A program made the position numbers and the translations under genes. Positions 31,615 to 43,060 of a stretch of 64,000 nucleotides of DNA are shown here, one piece after another. Position 1 is the first letter of the stretch; every line of letters starts with the position of its first letter. Below the pieces are notes generated by a model that worked only from the letters and a program-made list of their open reading frames with translations, made no database searches and was not told the DNA's origin. This DNA comes from Amia ocellicauda (Eukaryota; Chordata; Actinopteri; Amiiformes; Amiidae), in NCBI RefSeq assembly GCF_036373705.1, contig NC_089863.1:10736857-10800856 (forward strand), written 5' to 3'.

Positions 31615-31770
31615 GACAATTTTCTACCTCCTGCCTCTGGTCCTCCTTGTGTTTTCCTGCGTTCACACCTGGAGAGCCCTGGCCAGACCTGCCTCAGTGC
31701 CAGATGCAGAGAGGTGAGGGCTATGTGGATGGCAGTCCTTGCCCTGCTCATATTCACTGTGTAGTGCTTT
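31615..31770 (+). pseudogene. LPANC-subfamily receptor fragment, TM5-TM6
   Basis: Reads [30 protein letters not shown], then TGA. A shifted frame continues into a TM6-like stretch ending at TAG near 31763. A trace of the tail (GACTGTATCCTGTGTCTGG) appears near 31827. TM1-TM4 are absent; promoter-like sequence is joined directly to TM5, so a deletion removed everything between. Confidence 0.78.
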
Positions 31771-31964
31771 AGGCACTGAAACATTTATTGTTACACTTAC
31801 ACAGTGGAGGATGATCATTTGACTGTATCCTGTGTCTGGAAACACACTGCGATTAGGACAAGAGTCGAAGAGAGTGGGAAACAAGACTTTCTTGTGGGTG
31901 CTTCTATTTTTGGATTGCCAGTAAAAGCACAAAATATCAAAGAGTTATTTTACTGAAGAACAGT

Positions 31965-32119
31965 GACAGAGAAGCAGGCTGGAGGCTTACAAGCAGTCAT
32001 GAGACAGAAGTCAGAGGGGGAAGTGAGAGGTAGCCACAGGTGATACCATCTTACCCAGTGTCAGCTCTTTCTCTTATCATCTCCTCAGCCCATCCGACAA
32101 TACTGCGATCTTGCTGCCA
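31965..32119 (+). repeat. Upstream-region duplicate, copy 2
   Basis: Partner of 31420-31590. Continues directly into the promoter/first-exon block, as does the minus-strand version at about 54830-54950. Confidence 0.7.
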
Positions 32120-32343
32120 CCCAGAAGCTCAGCACTGATAATTCCGCCCCTTAGGCTGTGAGATACAAACCTGGCTCACCCTATCACTGGCTTTCTCCAC
32201 TGATGATGCAGCTCCTTCTGCTGCAGCTCTTAGACAGCAGATCTTGGTCAGATCTCACAGACACCTGGATTAATTTTCCTCATGGAGAGAAAGAACTGAC
32301 ACACCTACAGCACTGTCTCCGGAGATCCTCCAGTCTGACTCAG
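32120..32343 (+). other. Promoter plus untranslated first exon, LPANC type
   Basis: TTCCGCCCCTTAGGCTGTGAGATACAAAC is a GC box followed by a TATA-like position. Then come CTTTCTCCACTGATGATGCA, CTACAGCACTGTCTCCGGAG and a donor GACTCAG|GTAAGTGAG at 32344. It aligns with the minus strand from 54830 to 54609 and, at its end, with 4500-4584. No intact receptor follows; only the 33280-33415 scrap lies downstream. Confidence 0.6.
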
Positions 32344-32673
32344 GTAAGTGAGAAAATACCTGGAGTCACTGAGATGAAACTTGCAGTGTCTTGAAACTGT
32401 TCTTTGGCACATGGAATAAAGACACTGCCAGGTTACTAAATGTAACACAAACAGCCCTGTTGAAAAGCGTGTTTTCTGTATTGATGTATGCAGCTGTAAT
32501 TGACATTTCAGTGCACTTCATGTTGTATATAGTAAAAAGTTAAATATGTTTAATAATATGTATAAACTGTTTTAAGTTGTAAAATATAGCAAGTTAATAA
32601 TTATGTTATGGCCCTATGTTAAACACCCCCCTCCTCCCTGTCTCTCTCTCACGATTAGTTATCTGTCTCGACT

Positions 32674-32675
<2 letters not shown>
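32344..32675. other. No gene seen
   Basis: AT-rich, probably former intron of the lost receptor. Confidence 0.45.
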
Positions 32676-32740
<65 letters not shown>

Positions 32741-32870
32741 CCCCCCTCCTCCTAATCTCTCTCGCAACTAATTATTATTATTAATAATATAAATAAATAC
32801 ATACATAAATAATATTACTTTCTTTCTTAGCAGACACCCTTATCCAGGATAACTTAACGATTTACTAAGA
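32676..32870 (-). mobile_element. TAA microsatellite with L2/SINE 3' tail
   Basis: (TAA)n at 32676-32741, a second ATT/AAT run, then TTAGCAGACACCCTTATCCAGGATAACTTA at about 32827-32857. This is the antisense form of the widespread fish L2/SINE tail also seen at 34870-34905, 48590-48640 and 52250-52280. Confidence 0.65.
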
Positions 32871-33279
32871 AGTTACAATAAATGCATTATGTACAACACA
32901 AACACTTACATTGAGTGACCACAAACAACAAATATTCACCTGGAGTACTGCACATTATGTTTACATGCTGGTTCATATGTAAGTATTCCTCCCAATATGT
33001 ATTACTTGAACATTAGATTATGTAAACAGCTTCCTTCACACTTACTGTAGAAAGTCTGACTTAACACCCCATGTAAACAAGCTGACTGGCTGATTAATTA
33101 ATCAATAAAAAGGGGAGAACTTAAAGTGATGAAAAACATTAGAACTAATGGTTTCTGATGAATCTGACTTATATTAAAGAGTTGAAAAACAGACTGCGAT
33201 AACTGTAGGATTTGATAAAAGTCTGGAAGCTTCACAATTATTTTCCTTCTGTATGCTAATCAGGGATCAAATATTGAGT

Positions 33280-33415
33280 TCCCTGGAGAGATACCTGGCC
33301 ATCACTAGCCTTGTCTTGTACCATCACATCCAGAGTCTCAGATGTGACCTGCCCATTGCTCTGAAGATGTGGGATTATATACTTTTATTTTCTTCCTTTT
33401 ACAAATTTTACACAT
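33280..33415 (+). pseudogene. LPANC-subfamily receptor scrap, TM3-TM4
   Basis: TCCCTGGAGAGATACCTGGC and on reads SLERYLAIT, then YHHIQSLRCDLPIAL and a trace of TM4, close to receptors A and F. No other part of the gene is present nearby. Confidence 0.75.
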
Positions 33416-33949
33416 TTTAATTTAAAGGGACCAATCAAGGTTCAGCATTATTGTTGTGATGGAGACCCCCACAAGCATTCAGAAATGTACAACACCAAAT
33501 AAATGAAACCAACAGTCACAATAAAATGCATAACCTCTATACATTATAGTTGCACACCCATCACATCTCAGAAGACAGTTTTTCATCTCTAATTTCAAAT
33601 TTTGTCAATGCTCGGCTCTCATTTCTTAGTTTGCTGGCTTGCTGCTGTAAAGCCGTCGATCATGACCGAGCATTGTAGAACTCACCAGGTCGTGCTCTGT
33701 GCAAACTTCGTTGTACACCCTGGGCTTGACACCACTCCATCCCAGTGTCCATTATTTGTCTAGCAAAACTCTGTTTGATTGAAAATGTTTTTGAACGTCA
33801 TTAACAGAAAGTGAAGAGAGAGAGTGACTTTAGCCAATAATCAAATCCACCTGCCATTAAAAGTGTGTCACAGTACCACTAATCAGGATTGTTGATTAGT
33901 GAAAATACAAGAGAAAAGGCTGTAAAACAAACAGGGCAAAACAGGGGAA

Positions 33950-34950
33950 TCCACCACACTCTCTCCTTCTTCTTCCGCTAAAAATCTAGGAGTCACCCTC
34001 AATCCTGCACTCTCCTACACCCAGCACATCACCACGCTGACGCGCACCTGCAGATTCTTCCTGAGCAACATACGTTGGATCTGTCCCTTCCTCACCTGTC
34101 ACTCACTCATCTGCTTGTCCAGTCCCTGGTCCTCTCCCGCCTGGACTACTGCAACTCCCTCCTGGCCGGCCTGCCTGCATTCACTACCCGCCGCTCCAGC
34201 TCATCCAGAACTCTGCGGCTCATCTGGTATTCTCTCTGCCACGATTCGCACACGCTACTGCATTGCTCCGCTCCCTCCACTGGCTCCCGATAGCGGCACG
34301 CATTCAGTTCAAGACATTGACCCTCACCTACCCCTGTCTCACCACACTGCACTAAGCTACCTTCAGACACTCGTCTCTCCATACATCCCCTCCAGACCAC
34401 TGCACTCCTCCAGTGCCAGAAGACTAACTCTGCCTCCTCTCCACTCTCCTTCCTCCAGAGCCGCTCCTTCTCATCCCTGAACCCTAAGTGGTGGAACGAC
34501 CTGCCCACCGAAGTCAAAACAGCAGAGTCCCTGACCTCATTCCGGCGCTTACTCAAGACACATCTTTTCCAACAGTACTTGTAATATTAGTCCTCTATCC
34601 CTGCTAGATAGCACTTCACAGTTTTATTATGCTTCTCACGTTCTTGATTGTTTTCCTCCTTGCTCCCTTTCCCATAGCCCTCGTCTGTAACCCTACATCT
34701 TGACAGCACTTAGCTTTCACCATCCAGGATGTAGGAAGTCACTTACTGTACTTACTGTGTAAATTGTAAATTGGAATTTGTAAAATGTATTTTGAATTGC
34801 TGTTTTACACAAATTGAATTTGTAATGATTGATTGCCTTGTACTTCTCTGTATTTTTGAACTTTGTTTGCACTTAAGGGTAAGGATAAGGGCATCTGCCA
34901 AGAAATAAAAAAATAAAAATAATAATAATAATAATAATAATAATATTTTC
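33950..34950 (+). mobile_element. L2-like LINE 3' end
   Basis: Encodes the post-RT region: NLGVTLNPALSYTQHITTL, CRFFLSNI, LLVQSLVLSRLDYCNSLLAG, with frame breaks. It is followed by the tail ending GGATAAGGGCATCTGCCAAG and (AAT)n. It is 5'-truncated, sits inside segmental duplication copy 2 and is absent at the matching place in copy 1. Confidence 0.85.
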
Positions 34951-35484
34951 TCTTTTATTTTCGTCTGCAATCTGTTTAGTTCTGAGGCCATAACAGAGGC
35001 TCCATCATAGTTTTGGGCACCTGGCTGTTGAACACATCTGGAATTTTCTAAAGTCTGAATTTTATCTTCAGATATCTAGTTGCTGTTCTCTCACTGCTCA
35101 CATCATCAAAGCCTGGAAATGCATCTTTCACTTCACTGCTCTGGATATCCCTTAAAATCACAGATGTCTGGTCTACATTTCAAACAGCTGCTGACTTGTC
35201 AACTTCTATTACAAGAAATGATGCCAAATGACATTAATGTCTTATTACTTCTGCCATTGCCTCAATTAAATACTTCTGAATTCGGGTTGGATAATGCAGA
35301 TCATTACTCACAAGCTCAATGTGTCTCCTTACAACAAACATAAATAATACCTTGATTTGAATCTACCTACATGCAGGAAGTAAAGAGTTTTCAATTTTTA
35401 TCTGACATTGAAACAGACAGAAAGGCATCTGTGGTTTAGGTCATTTCACTGTGGATTATAATCACTGTCTCCGTGTGTCAGTAA

Positions 35485-35561
35485 ACACAGAGAGGAAACT
35501 GCAGTGACTTTCTCTCTCTCCCTGTCTCTCCAGTGTCAATTGTCAATCACTATTTGTACAG
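35485..35561 (+). other. Orphan first-exon copy of receptor C type
   Basis: Same words as 26210-26287, ending TTTGTACAG|GTAAGTAG with the donor at 35562. A CTCTCTCTCCCTGTCTCTC tract here is in the reverse sense to the GAGAGACAGGGAGAGAGAG tract of copy 1, a small inversion between copies. Confidence 0.6.
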
Positions 35562-36419
35562 GTAAGTAGAAATATTTGTGATGAAATGCTAGTCATTCAA
35601 AATCTGGGGGCTTCTCCCTAGGCCCACATACTGAAGAGCTTCAGAGTTAATGCCTGGGAGCCTGACTGACATGTTTTAGAGGGTCGAGTTGATGATCTGC
35701 CGTTTGTCAGTGGAGGAACTGCCCATTCAGAAAAAAAGATATATTGTAAGTATATTTAGTAACATATAGTTTCACCCAGAATATATTTAGAAATAATATA
35801 TTGTCACAATGTTTTTAAAAATATGTTGTTTATTTTTTTATATATTTCAAATAGATACTTCCAAAATATCTAATGTATTCTTAATATATTAGTACAATAT
35901 AAAAAGGTATATATTTTGTTTATATTTCAAATGCATTCCTTAATATATTTTAATTATATTACTTATATATTAAATCGATATATATTAATGTACATTAGAA
36001 TAATGTTTTGCGAATATTCATACTATATTATCAATACATATCAAAACATATAATTCCTGTATTCACTACATGTGTATTTTATGTTTATAGGCATAATAAA
36101 AAGTCTTAGCTAATATCAGAAAACATGTATTCAATATTAAACTAACTAGGTAGTGTTTCAATCCAATACCCATATTTTACCAAAATATATTATGCATTAT
36201 ATTTTACAGTTATATTTCTATATTGCAATATATTTAATTTCCAGATGGGTGGTACAACAGTAAACTGGATGTGAATTGAACCTCTCAAATCTGGTTCATC
36301 ATTCAATGTTTACAAAGTAAAACAGAAAATCCTGTCTGTGTTAAAAGCAGGTTTCCTTGATTTGCATCCAGACAGGCAGCAGCGTCTGTGAGTTCTTGTA
36401 GATAGGTATGACAGTTGCA

Positions 36420-36840
36420 GTTTTTCAGTCTAAGTGTCATTTGGAATATTTGAGTTAGCGGGCTATAAATAATTTCCGTAATTTCTTTAAGTACTGTTGG
36501 AAATATACAATCTGGCCCAGGTGATTTGTTTGTTTTTAATTCTGCTAGTTCCTTTAGTACCTCCTCCTCATTTACTGTATCCTGATCTCTCTTAGGGTTT
36601 GACTGGACTGATTGTTAACCTGTGGCATATCATCTGTTTTTTCTTTTGTAAAAACCTCTATAAAATGCTAATTTAGAACATTTGCCACATCTTGTTTGTT
36701 TTCTAAGATACTTCAATTTTTAGCCTTTACCCATTACCTGTTGTAGTATTGAAAAAGCTCTTTGCTTCTTTCTGTTTCCCTCTTTGCTTTCCTGATCCCT
36801 CTCTTAACATCTTTTTGTAGTTCTATATATTCTTTAATGC
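36420..36840 (-). mobile_element. CR1 LINE fragment, longer copy
   Basis: Minus strand: ELQKDVKRGIRKAKRETERS (linker before the reverse transcriptase) and EVLKELAELKTNKSPGPD. In copy 1 the middle is deleted. Confidence 0.72.
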
Positions 36841-37725
36841 AAATTAAATACCTATTGCAACGAACTTGGCAGCTGAAGTTCGTCTCCAGCTGCAGACTAA
36901 AGAAGGTCTCTATTTCAATGAACCCCAAGACCACTGCTGTTGCCTCTAGAGGAGACTGAGTATGGGACTAACTTAGACCTACTCCAGCTATGGACTAACT
37001 ATAGACAGTATGGGAACAAATTGTGAAAAATCACAGTATCAATGCATTGACAACTTTTGTAACTGAACTATTCATGAACACAGATCTGTTTTTTTTTTGT
37101 TTTTTTTTGTTTTTTACATATAAAATACATTTACGTTTTTGTTTCTGACAACATATTTGTAATTCATTAATAGCTGCAAATGCTGGTGTACAGGGATATA
37201 ACTGACATCACAGCAAACATGTTTTCAATAAAAGATAACTAACCAGTGTACAAAATGTTGTTTTAAAGGTTTTATTAAATACATTTGTGAAATAACTGAG
37301 AATATATTGAAACTGAAAGCTCTACAGGACTTATTACCCAGCTGGAATTGTAATGCAATATAATATGAGGTTATGAGGTTACATATGTTGTATTGTATGT
37401 AGCCTATACTTACTTGATATATTAGTATATGCCAATATAAAATATTGTAACGTATACAATGCCCAGGCAGTGCAGCTTGGGACCACAGCTCTGGACAGGT
37501 GGTGTTGGGCTGCAGTGTAGGTGGTGCTGGGTCCAAATCTCCGCCTGTGTATTACACTAAGTATTGCCTTTAAAAAAATTCAGACCATCATATTAAATGT
37601 TTAGTCTAGACAATAGGTTTGGGTCTCGTATTGGGGAAATAGGTGCAATAGGAAATGCAATTAGCCTTAGATATGTATTTGTGTGCCATCAATATATTTT
37701 CATATACAATTGTCTTGAGTTCAAA

Positions 37726-37730
<5 letters not shown>

Positions 37731-37790
<60 letters not shown>
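37731..37790. repeat. (AT)n microsatellite
   Basis: About 30 AT units at the right edge of segmental duplication copy 2. In copy 1 the equivalent place has only a short TATATATATA. Confidence 0.95.
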
Positions 37791-37792
<2 letters not shown>

Positions 37793-38674
37793 CAGCGTAA
37801 GGTACACTTATACATTTCAATTAAAGAAGTGAATTTATAGTATCACCTTATCACGAATCCTGGAATCTTGTAGAACTCAATTTCTGTAATAATTGGACGC
37901 AGACACCAATTCCAAAGATATAAATTGTCAAATTTATTCAAAACAAAGACTTAATGTAGCACTACACTAATTATACAAAAGGGAAAAACTAATTAAAATT
38001 CAACTCTAGATCAACAAATCAAAGACAAATCACTTCCGTGACCAAATCAAAGACCATGGGATCGCATATGATAACACAAATCGTTAAACAAAAAAGGTTA
38101 TAAACACATTGACTACAATACCGGTTAGTAAGACGAAGGTGAGTCTCTCATTAGTATTGTTAGTCAGACATTAAATAACTACGCAGGTTAGTATTTATGT
38201 CAGGTAACTTCTCGTTATATATATATCAGTCTCATTTACGTTTAGGTGCCGAGAAAGATCCTATCATTACTTGTTACCACAATTTCCCTTAACTGATTAT
38301 TATTCAATGATTAAGGATAGGCAGGGCCACCAATAATCTAATGTCTATTAACTTGTGTCAATTTCAGACTAAGCAGTTAAACAGGAATGAGAAGATATTT
38401 CTCGGCGTTGACAGATTTTATTTCTAAAATTATCAACAAAACAGTTTAATGCAACACACATTTATATTTAAGAAAACTAAATGATATTACACATTCTAGA
38501 GTTATGAATCACAGATTAACATTTCTAATTGATTTCTCAAATGTCATGAATCATGAACTCCAAACTGTTAAACTTATGTGAACTTCGTCACAGAGAGGCC
38601 TCTCTGTCTTCGGGCTCAGATAACAGCACACGGCACGAGGTCCGTGTGGTTTGGAACAAAGGCAGTCCGGTTCG
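37791..38674. other. No gene; possible retroelement sequence
   Basis: No coding region. An antisense AATAAATTTGACAATTTA-like signal around 37925-37940 could belong to an LTR, but no partner or primer-binding site was found. Confidence 0.4.
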
Positions 38675-39055
38675 GCTTTGTCCAAGAACTTCCACTCAGT
38701 CAATGCACCTGGAAGTTGGGGTTTTGCGAATGTAGAGTCTTTTCCAAACAGATTTTCCATTGGTTTGAAGGCTCCAAGGTTGTGCACAAAATCTTCTTTG
38801 TAAGCAGGGTTTCCACCGTAGTTACTTGAAGACAAAGTCTTTGAGGAAAGCAGGGCCCTGTTTGTTCCAAGGGTCAAGTTTCTTAAGACTCAATAGCTAT
38901 TTAAATGACTGACACTTTCGTATTCAGTCGACTTAGTCAATTGTCCAGCTGTAAAACTTCACTGATCAGGTGGGTACAGGCGGGCAGCGCAGTCTGTAAA
39001 GTTCTTTATTTAATAAAGTCCTTTAAAAGAATTCTTCGTACGGCTCAATCTCCTG
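38675..39055. repeat. Unclassified dispersed repeat, copy 2
   Basis: Partner of 15165-15560. The copies share the same right edge (GTACGGCTCAATCTCC) and diverge sharply after it. Confidence 0.65.
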
Positions 39056-39480
39056 TCCAGGCGGACAGGAGGACCAGGACCAGGACCAGGACCAGGACCG
39101 ACACGGCGCGGAGGCAGGAGGAGAGACGAGCGCATAGCAGAGAGACAGATTCCTCCAGAGGCTGCAGTCAGGCCACTTTCGGTTTCGTTATTTCCACGGA
39201 GTGTGGAAACGCAGAGAAGCGTAAGACACCCAGTTGCTGGTTGATGTCCTGCTGTTGCCCCCCTCTCTCCCCTCCTCGGACATTAATCCCATTGAGGAAA
39301 GACACTGAGCATTGCAGTGTTTGTTTGCACACGGGACTTATTAACTGGAGGCTGTGCTGCTGTGGGGTGTTTCTCAGTGCAGTCGGCAGGGCAGCTGGAC
39401 ACCTGCAAACAGAGGAACCAGAGAGAAGACTGACAAGTAAATGTGTTTCTCCCCAACTAAAGTATTACTATAGTGATTAG
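39056..39480 (+). other. GC-rich block with GGACCA repeats
   Basis: A local rise in GC and CpG includes (AGGACC)n at 39070-39100. It could be a CpG-island-type 5' exon or part of the adjoining repeat. The open frame across it (38905-39480) has no recognisable domain and starts inside the repeat, so I do not call a gene. Confidence 0.35.
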
Positions 39481-40549
39481 ATCATTACTTCATGTGATTG
39501 TATAGCTGGGTTATTTTGTCTGTGGGGAAAAACATAGAGATCTTTATTGAGGAACAGTGTGATCTATACATATTTTTATGGTTTTCTTTTACTAGCATTT
39601 TGGTTTTCTTTTTAATGTATTTCTTTTTCATTAGGTTAGGGTTTTAGCTCCTTTATATCGCCCCTTTTTATTAAAGACGATATTATTTGTGTTTTAGTGA
39701 TTTGACATTTTGCATACTGTTTAAGGTGTTAAAACAAGGGTTTGTGAAGTTGAAGAGGTTAAACTTAATTGTATGTGTTATTATTGAAAATTAACAAGAC
39801 CATCTGAATATACTGCTTGTAGACTGTCGTATTTTTGCTATGATTATATTTAGTTTAATCGAGAAATAATGTAGAACATAGAAACAGTATATCCGTTTTT
39901 GTTAAATAATTCACGTTTTTTGTTTTTCTCCTTCTGTGAATAAAGTCCGATATTTGATGCATGTAACTATTGCAACATTGTCTTCTCCCTGATTAATACT
40001 ACTTTATAAACGCATTACCTTTTCTGTACAGACTAAACTGTAACTGAATGCTTGAAGACAAAATGTATTAAGTTCTGTATGAATGCAGGGTTTCCCCTTA
40101 AACCTCCTTATTAGAGAATGGACTGTTAGTGTTTCTTGGATCCCGACAAAACACAGCACATTTTCCAAACAACGGCACCAATCACCTTAGGCTTGGTGGA
40201 ACACCATTTTTAAACATTGCCCTCCTAGTGGACATGTATGCGCTTAAATTAGCACCATAAGTAACGAATTCAAAATAAAAAATAATCAACAACAACAAAA
40301 AAGTTGAGAATTAATGTTGAGATCAAAAATAAAGCAATCGAAATCAAAATGTATAGAATTGTAAACAAAAAATAATTATATCAAAAGCAACAAAAATAAA
40401 AAATTGAAAGTAAATAATGTTAAAGGAGAGCACTGGAGTCCCTGGCTGTGGTTGCGATGCTGCGATCTTTGCTTTCGCTGCCAGTTTCTTTGTTTTCGGT
40501 TTTGTCGTGAAGGCGGAGCTTAGAGGGAGGCGTAGGTCATGGCTCTCCA
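39481..40549. other. No gene seen
   Basis: AT-rich, with poly-A-like runs at 40260-40420. Confidence 0.5.
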
Positions 40550-40672
40550 TTGGTCCCCTAGGTTTGAGCGACGGTTCTTCCTAACCCAATCAGTGATCAG
40601 GGTGGCCTGGTCTGCGTTCTAATTCACTGACTATAGAAAAATAAGAAATGGTGTCAATCACAAGTTTTACAG
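40550..40672 (+). other. Orphan promoter and first-exon copy
   Basis: CCAATCAGTGATCAG near 40585 is CCAAT-box-like. GTGTCAATCACAAGTTTTACAG|GTAAGTAG follows with a donor at 40673, and downstream GTCCACATCCTGAAGAGCTT matches the introns at 13045 and 26350. No plus-strand receptor follows in the next 20 kb. Confidence 0.5.
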
Positions 40673-41220
40673 GTAAGTAGAAATGCATATTATAAACTGC
40701 TCACAGTTCTGCCTGGGTCCACATCCTGAAGAGCTTTATGGAACATTATATGGGTCAAAATGTAAATCTTAAATTAATGTGTCAATTAATTCAGTAATTT
40801 ATTTCAGTGTTTGTCAAGTGATCTTTAAATTTAATTTGCCAATTGGTCTTTCAATTTCATTTGGTAAACAAACTATTTTTAAAGGTAGTCAATCTCCTAA
40901 GGGGGCATGGTTTTGACATTCAGGATTTTGACCAATTGTGAGCCAATTAAACGTAGGATGGCTCCATCAGTGCTGCTTTAATTGTGCAGCAAGGCTTGCT
41001 GTATTAATATTAATGTCCAAAATATATAATAGAGCGCTGTAAACCCATACTGTAGCAGCTGCTTTATGTAATTATTGTTTTCTGTGGCCCATATTGAAAT
41101 ACATTTGATTTCACAGAACTGTCAGTATAGCCTGGAAAGACCCCTGTAGTTGGCAGATCACAATGATGTAGAAGGTAGTGCAAAAATTCCCATGATAATT
41201 ATATGAACGTTTATCGGAAT
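40673..41220. other. No gene seen
   Basis: Former intron-like sequence after the donor at 40673, AT-rich. Confidence 0.4.
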
Positions 41221-41224
41221 GTGA

Positions 41225-41330
41225 GTCAACATAATGTGGTCAATCAGTGCTGGAAGTGTCTGTGCTGTGTTGGTCGGTGCAACTGAGGCGGCGGTCTTGC
41301 CTGGTGTTCAGTAGCCCAGGCAACAGACTG
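41225..41330 (-). pseudogene. Relic receptor leader without a receptor
   Basis: On the minus strand GGCAAGACCGCCGCCTCAG, ACCAACACAGCACAGACACT and TTCCAGCACTG follow the leader plan of receptors G and H (GGCAAGACCCCCACTGACC). The coding region that should follow below 41225 is not recognisable, so only the leader survives. Confidence 0.55.
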
Positions 41331-41486
41331 CCCACTTTTTCCTGCAACACAATTAAATATGAAACTAAGAAATGTATGCTCAGAAATGAAAACCAGTTTC
41401 TCTACACTGTGCTCTCCATGTAGGAAATAGGCATGTTTGTGGTTTATTTCTGGATGGAGAACACAGTGCTGGCAAACAGAAGGGTG

Positions 41487-41515
<29 letters not shown>

Positions 41516-41525
<10 letters not shown>

Positions 41526-42050
41526 CGGGTGACAGATTAAAGGGAAAAACCACCATAAAGTGTCTCAGTAAGGTGTTGGGACCCAACGAGCTGCCAGAAC
41601 AGCTTCAATGCTCTTGGCACAGATTCTACGAGTTTCTGGACTCTACTGGAGGCATGAACACCATTCTTCCAAAAGATATTCCCTCATTTGGTGTTTTGAT
41701 GATGGTGGTGGAGAGAGCTGTCTAATATGTCAGTCCAAAATCTCCCATAGGTGTTCAACTGGGTTGAGAACTGGTGACTGTGAAGGCCATAGCATATGAT
41801 TTATATCATTTTCATACTCATCAAACCATTCAGTGAGCCCTCGTGCCCTGTGGATGGGGGCATTGTCATCCTGGAAGAGACCCCTCCCATCTGGATAGAA
41901 ATGTGTCACCATAGGATAACTTTGCATTGATTTGCAGTGACCTTTCCCTCTACGGGGACAAGTGGACCCAAACCATGCATCTGCATTCATTATGTTCCTC
42001 CTCTCATTTATTCAGGTTTTTCCTTAAATTTGTCAAATGTCTGTATATAT
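41516..42050 (-). mobile_element. Internally deleted Tc1-like element, DD36E spacing
   Basis: Ends are TACAGACGGGTGACAGATTA and, reversed, TACAGACATTTGACAAATTT. The minus strand encodes the catalytic half ([31 protein letters not shown]). I count 36 residues between Asp and Glu. The N-terminal half and first Asp are missing. The left end touches an AT microsatellite (41489-41518). Confidence 0.87.
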
Positions 42051-42779
42051 ACACCTGATCCTTGTGGTTTTACATGTATCAGTGGTTAAGTAGAAGAAAA
42101 TGTTATGTAATTGATATGAGTGGGGGCTGCACCTTGAGCCTTCATGATATAGCTCCCCATTGTAGTGTATGGAAAAAACTACCACAGCTCCCGTTAGTCC
42201 CAGATGGCATACAAATGCTATTTAAGACTACCCTTTTCCTGCCCTCAGAAGCCAGCATTCACTTGTCTCCATTTTGTGTGTTTCAGCCCTCCATTATTCA
42301 CCCTTTATTTAATCCCACCAAGGAGCAAAATGGATAGACTACATTTTAAACATGTTGTGTTTTGGTGCCTTTATGTTTTTATGCATATATTTAATTGAAT
42401 TAAGTGTTTCATAAACTATTGTATTATAAAGTGTTAAAAAGTTAGTATATAGTTAGATACACTAAGTTACAAACAGGAGGCTTGTGGATCAGCACATAGC
42501 TGTAGTCAAAAATATGTGCAGGCCTCTTTCCTACTTTGACTACTTCTCAAGCATGTGCACAGGTAAGGCTCAACCTGTGAAGAGGACATGCCCTTTTTCC
42601 ATGAGACTTCCAAAGTGCCCTTTTTCCCAAGCACCTGCCCCCCGGCAGCTCCCCCCACCGCCGAACCGCAATTCGTCGGCTCCCCAGGGTGCCCTTTTTT
42701 TGGCCTGAGCCCATGCCCCTCCCAATGTCTGTGCACGCTACTGCTACTTCTGATATGAAAGCTGTATCTTTGTGAGCAT
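42051..42779. other. No gene seen
   Basis: Intergenic. The C-rich patch at 42640-42720 gives short frames only. Confidence 0.5.
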
Positions 42780-43060
42780 CTCTAACCTTATTTCTTATTG
42801 ACTCCTCAAACTGTGAGATCTCCAGGGCAGCAAAGCCAACCCTTGGCCCAGTGTGCTGACTTTCACCAGAGTAAACTATCGACTGTGTGACAGAAATATT
42901 AATTTGAGTCTGTTCGGTGTCGGTCACTTCCTCATGAAGGCTCTGCTCAGTCTGGGTGCAGGACAGACCAGGGAGGAGAGAATTTCTAGTTTCTGCTCTG
43001 TGCCAATATTACCATCCCTCATGGGCAATAAGGACAGACATTTCATTTTAAAGAGCTATC
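42780..43060 (-). promoter_or_regulatory. Conserved upstream module, fullest minus-strand copy
   Basis: Minus strand: TTATTGCCCATGAGGGATGG, AGAGCAGAAACTAGAAATTC, CTCCCTGGTCTGTCC, ACCCAGACTGAGCAG, TTTCTGTCACACAGTCGATAG. It matches 22880-23060 over its full length. It lies upstream of the relic leader at 41225-41330, as if it once served that lost gene. Confidence 0.5.

Larger units (their letters stand above)
33465..37730 (+). repeat. Segmental duplication, copy 2 (orphan first exon, L2 insertion)
   Basis: Counterpart of 25086-29060. It holds the first-exon copy at 35485-35561 with donor GTAAGTAG, the CR1 fragment in fuller form at 36420-36840, and an L2 element at 33950-34950 that copy 1 lacks. 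Where receptor C follows copy 1, here an AT microsatellite and unrelated sequence follow, so the duplicated promoter and exon have no gene. Confidence 0.88.

Noticed and set aside
34115-34556. 121- and 136-codon frames on both strands near 34.1-34.6 kb
   Set aside because: Both are shadows of the L2-like LINE that reads RLDYCNSLLAG in another frame.
38905-39480. 191-codon open frame in a GC-rich block
   Set aside because: It begins inside a dispersed repeat, is dominated by a simple GGACCA repeat, has no recognisable domain and no clear start context.
42484-42927. Overlapping frames of 74-126 codons near 42.5-42.9 kb
   Set aside because: They are open on both strands in C-rich sequence and partly overlap the conserved non-coding module. 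No domain.
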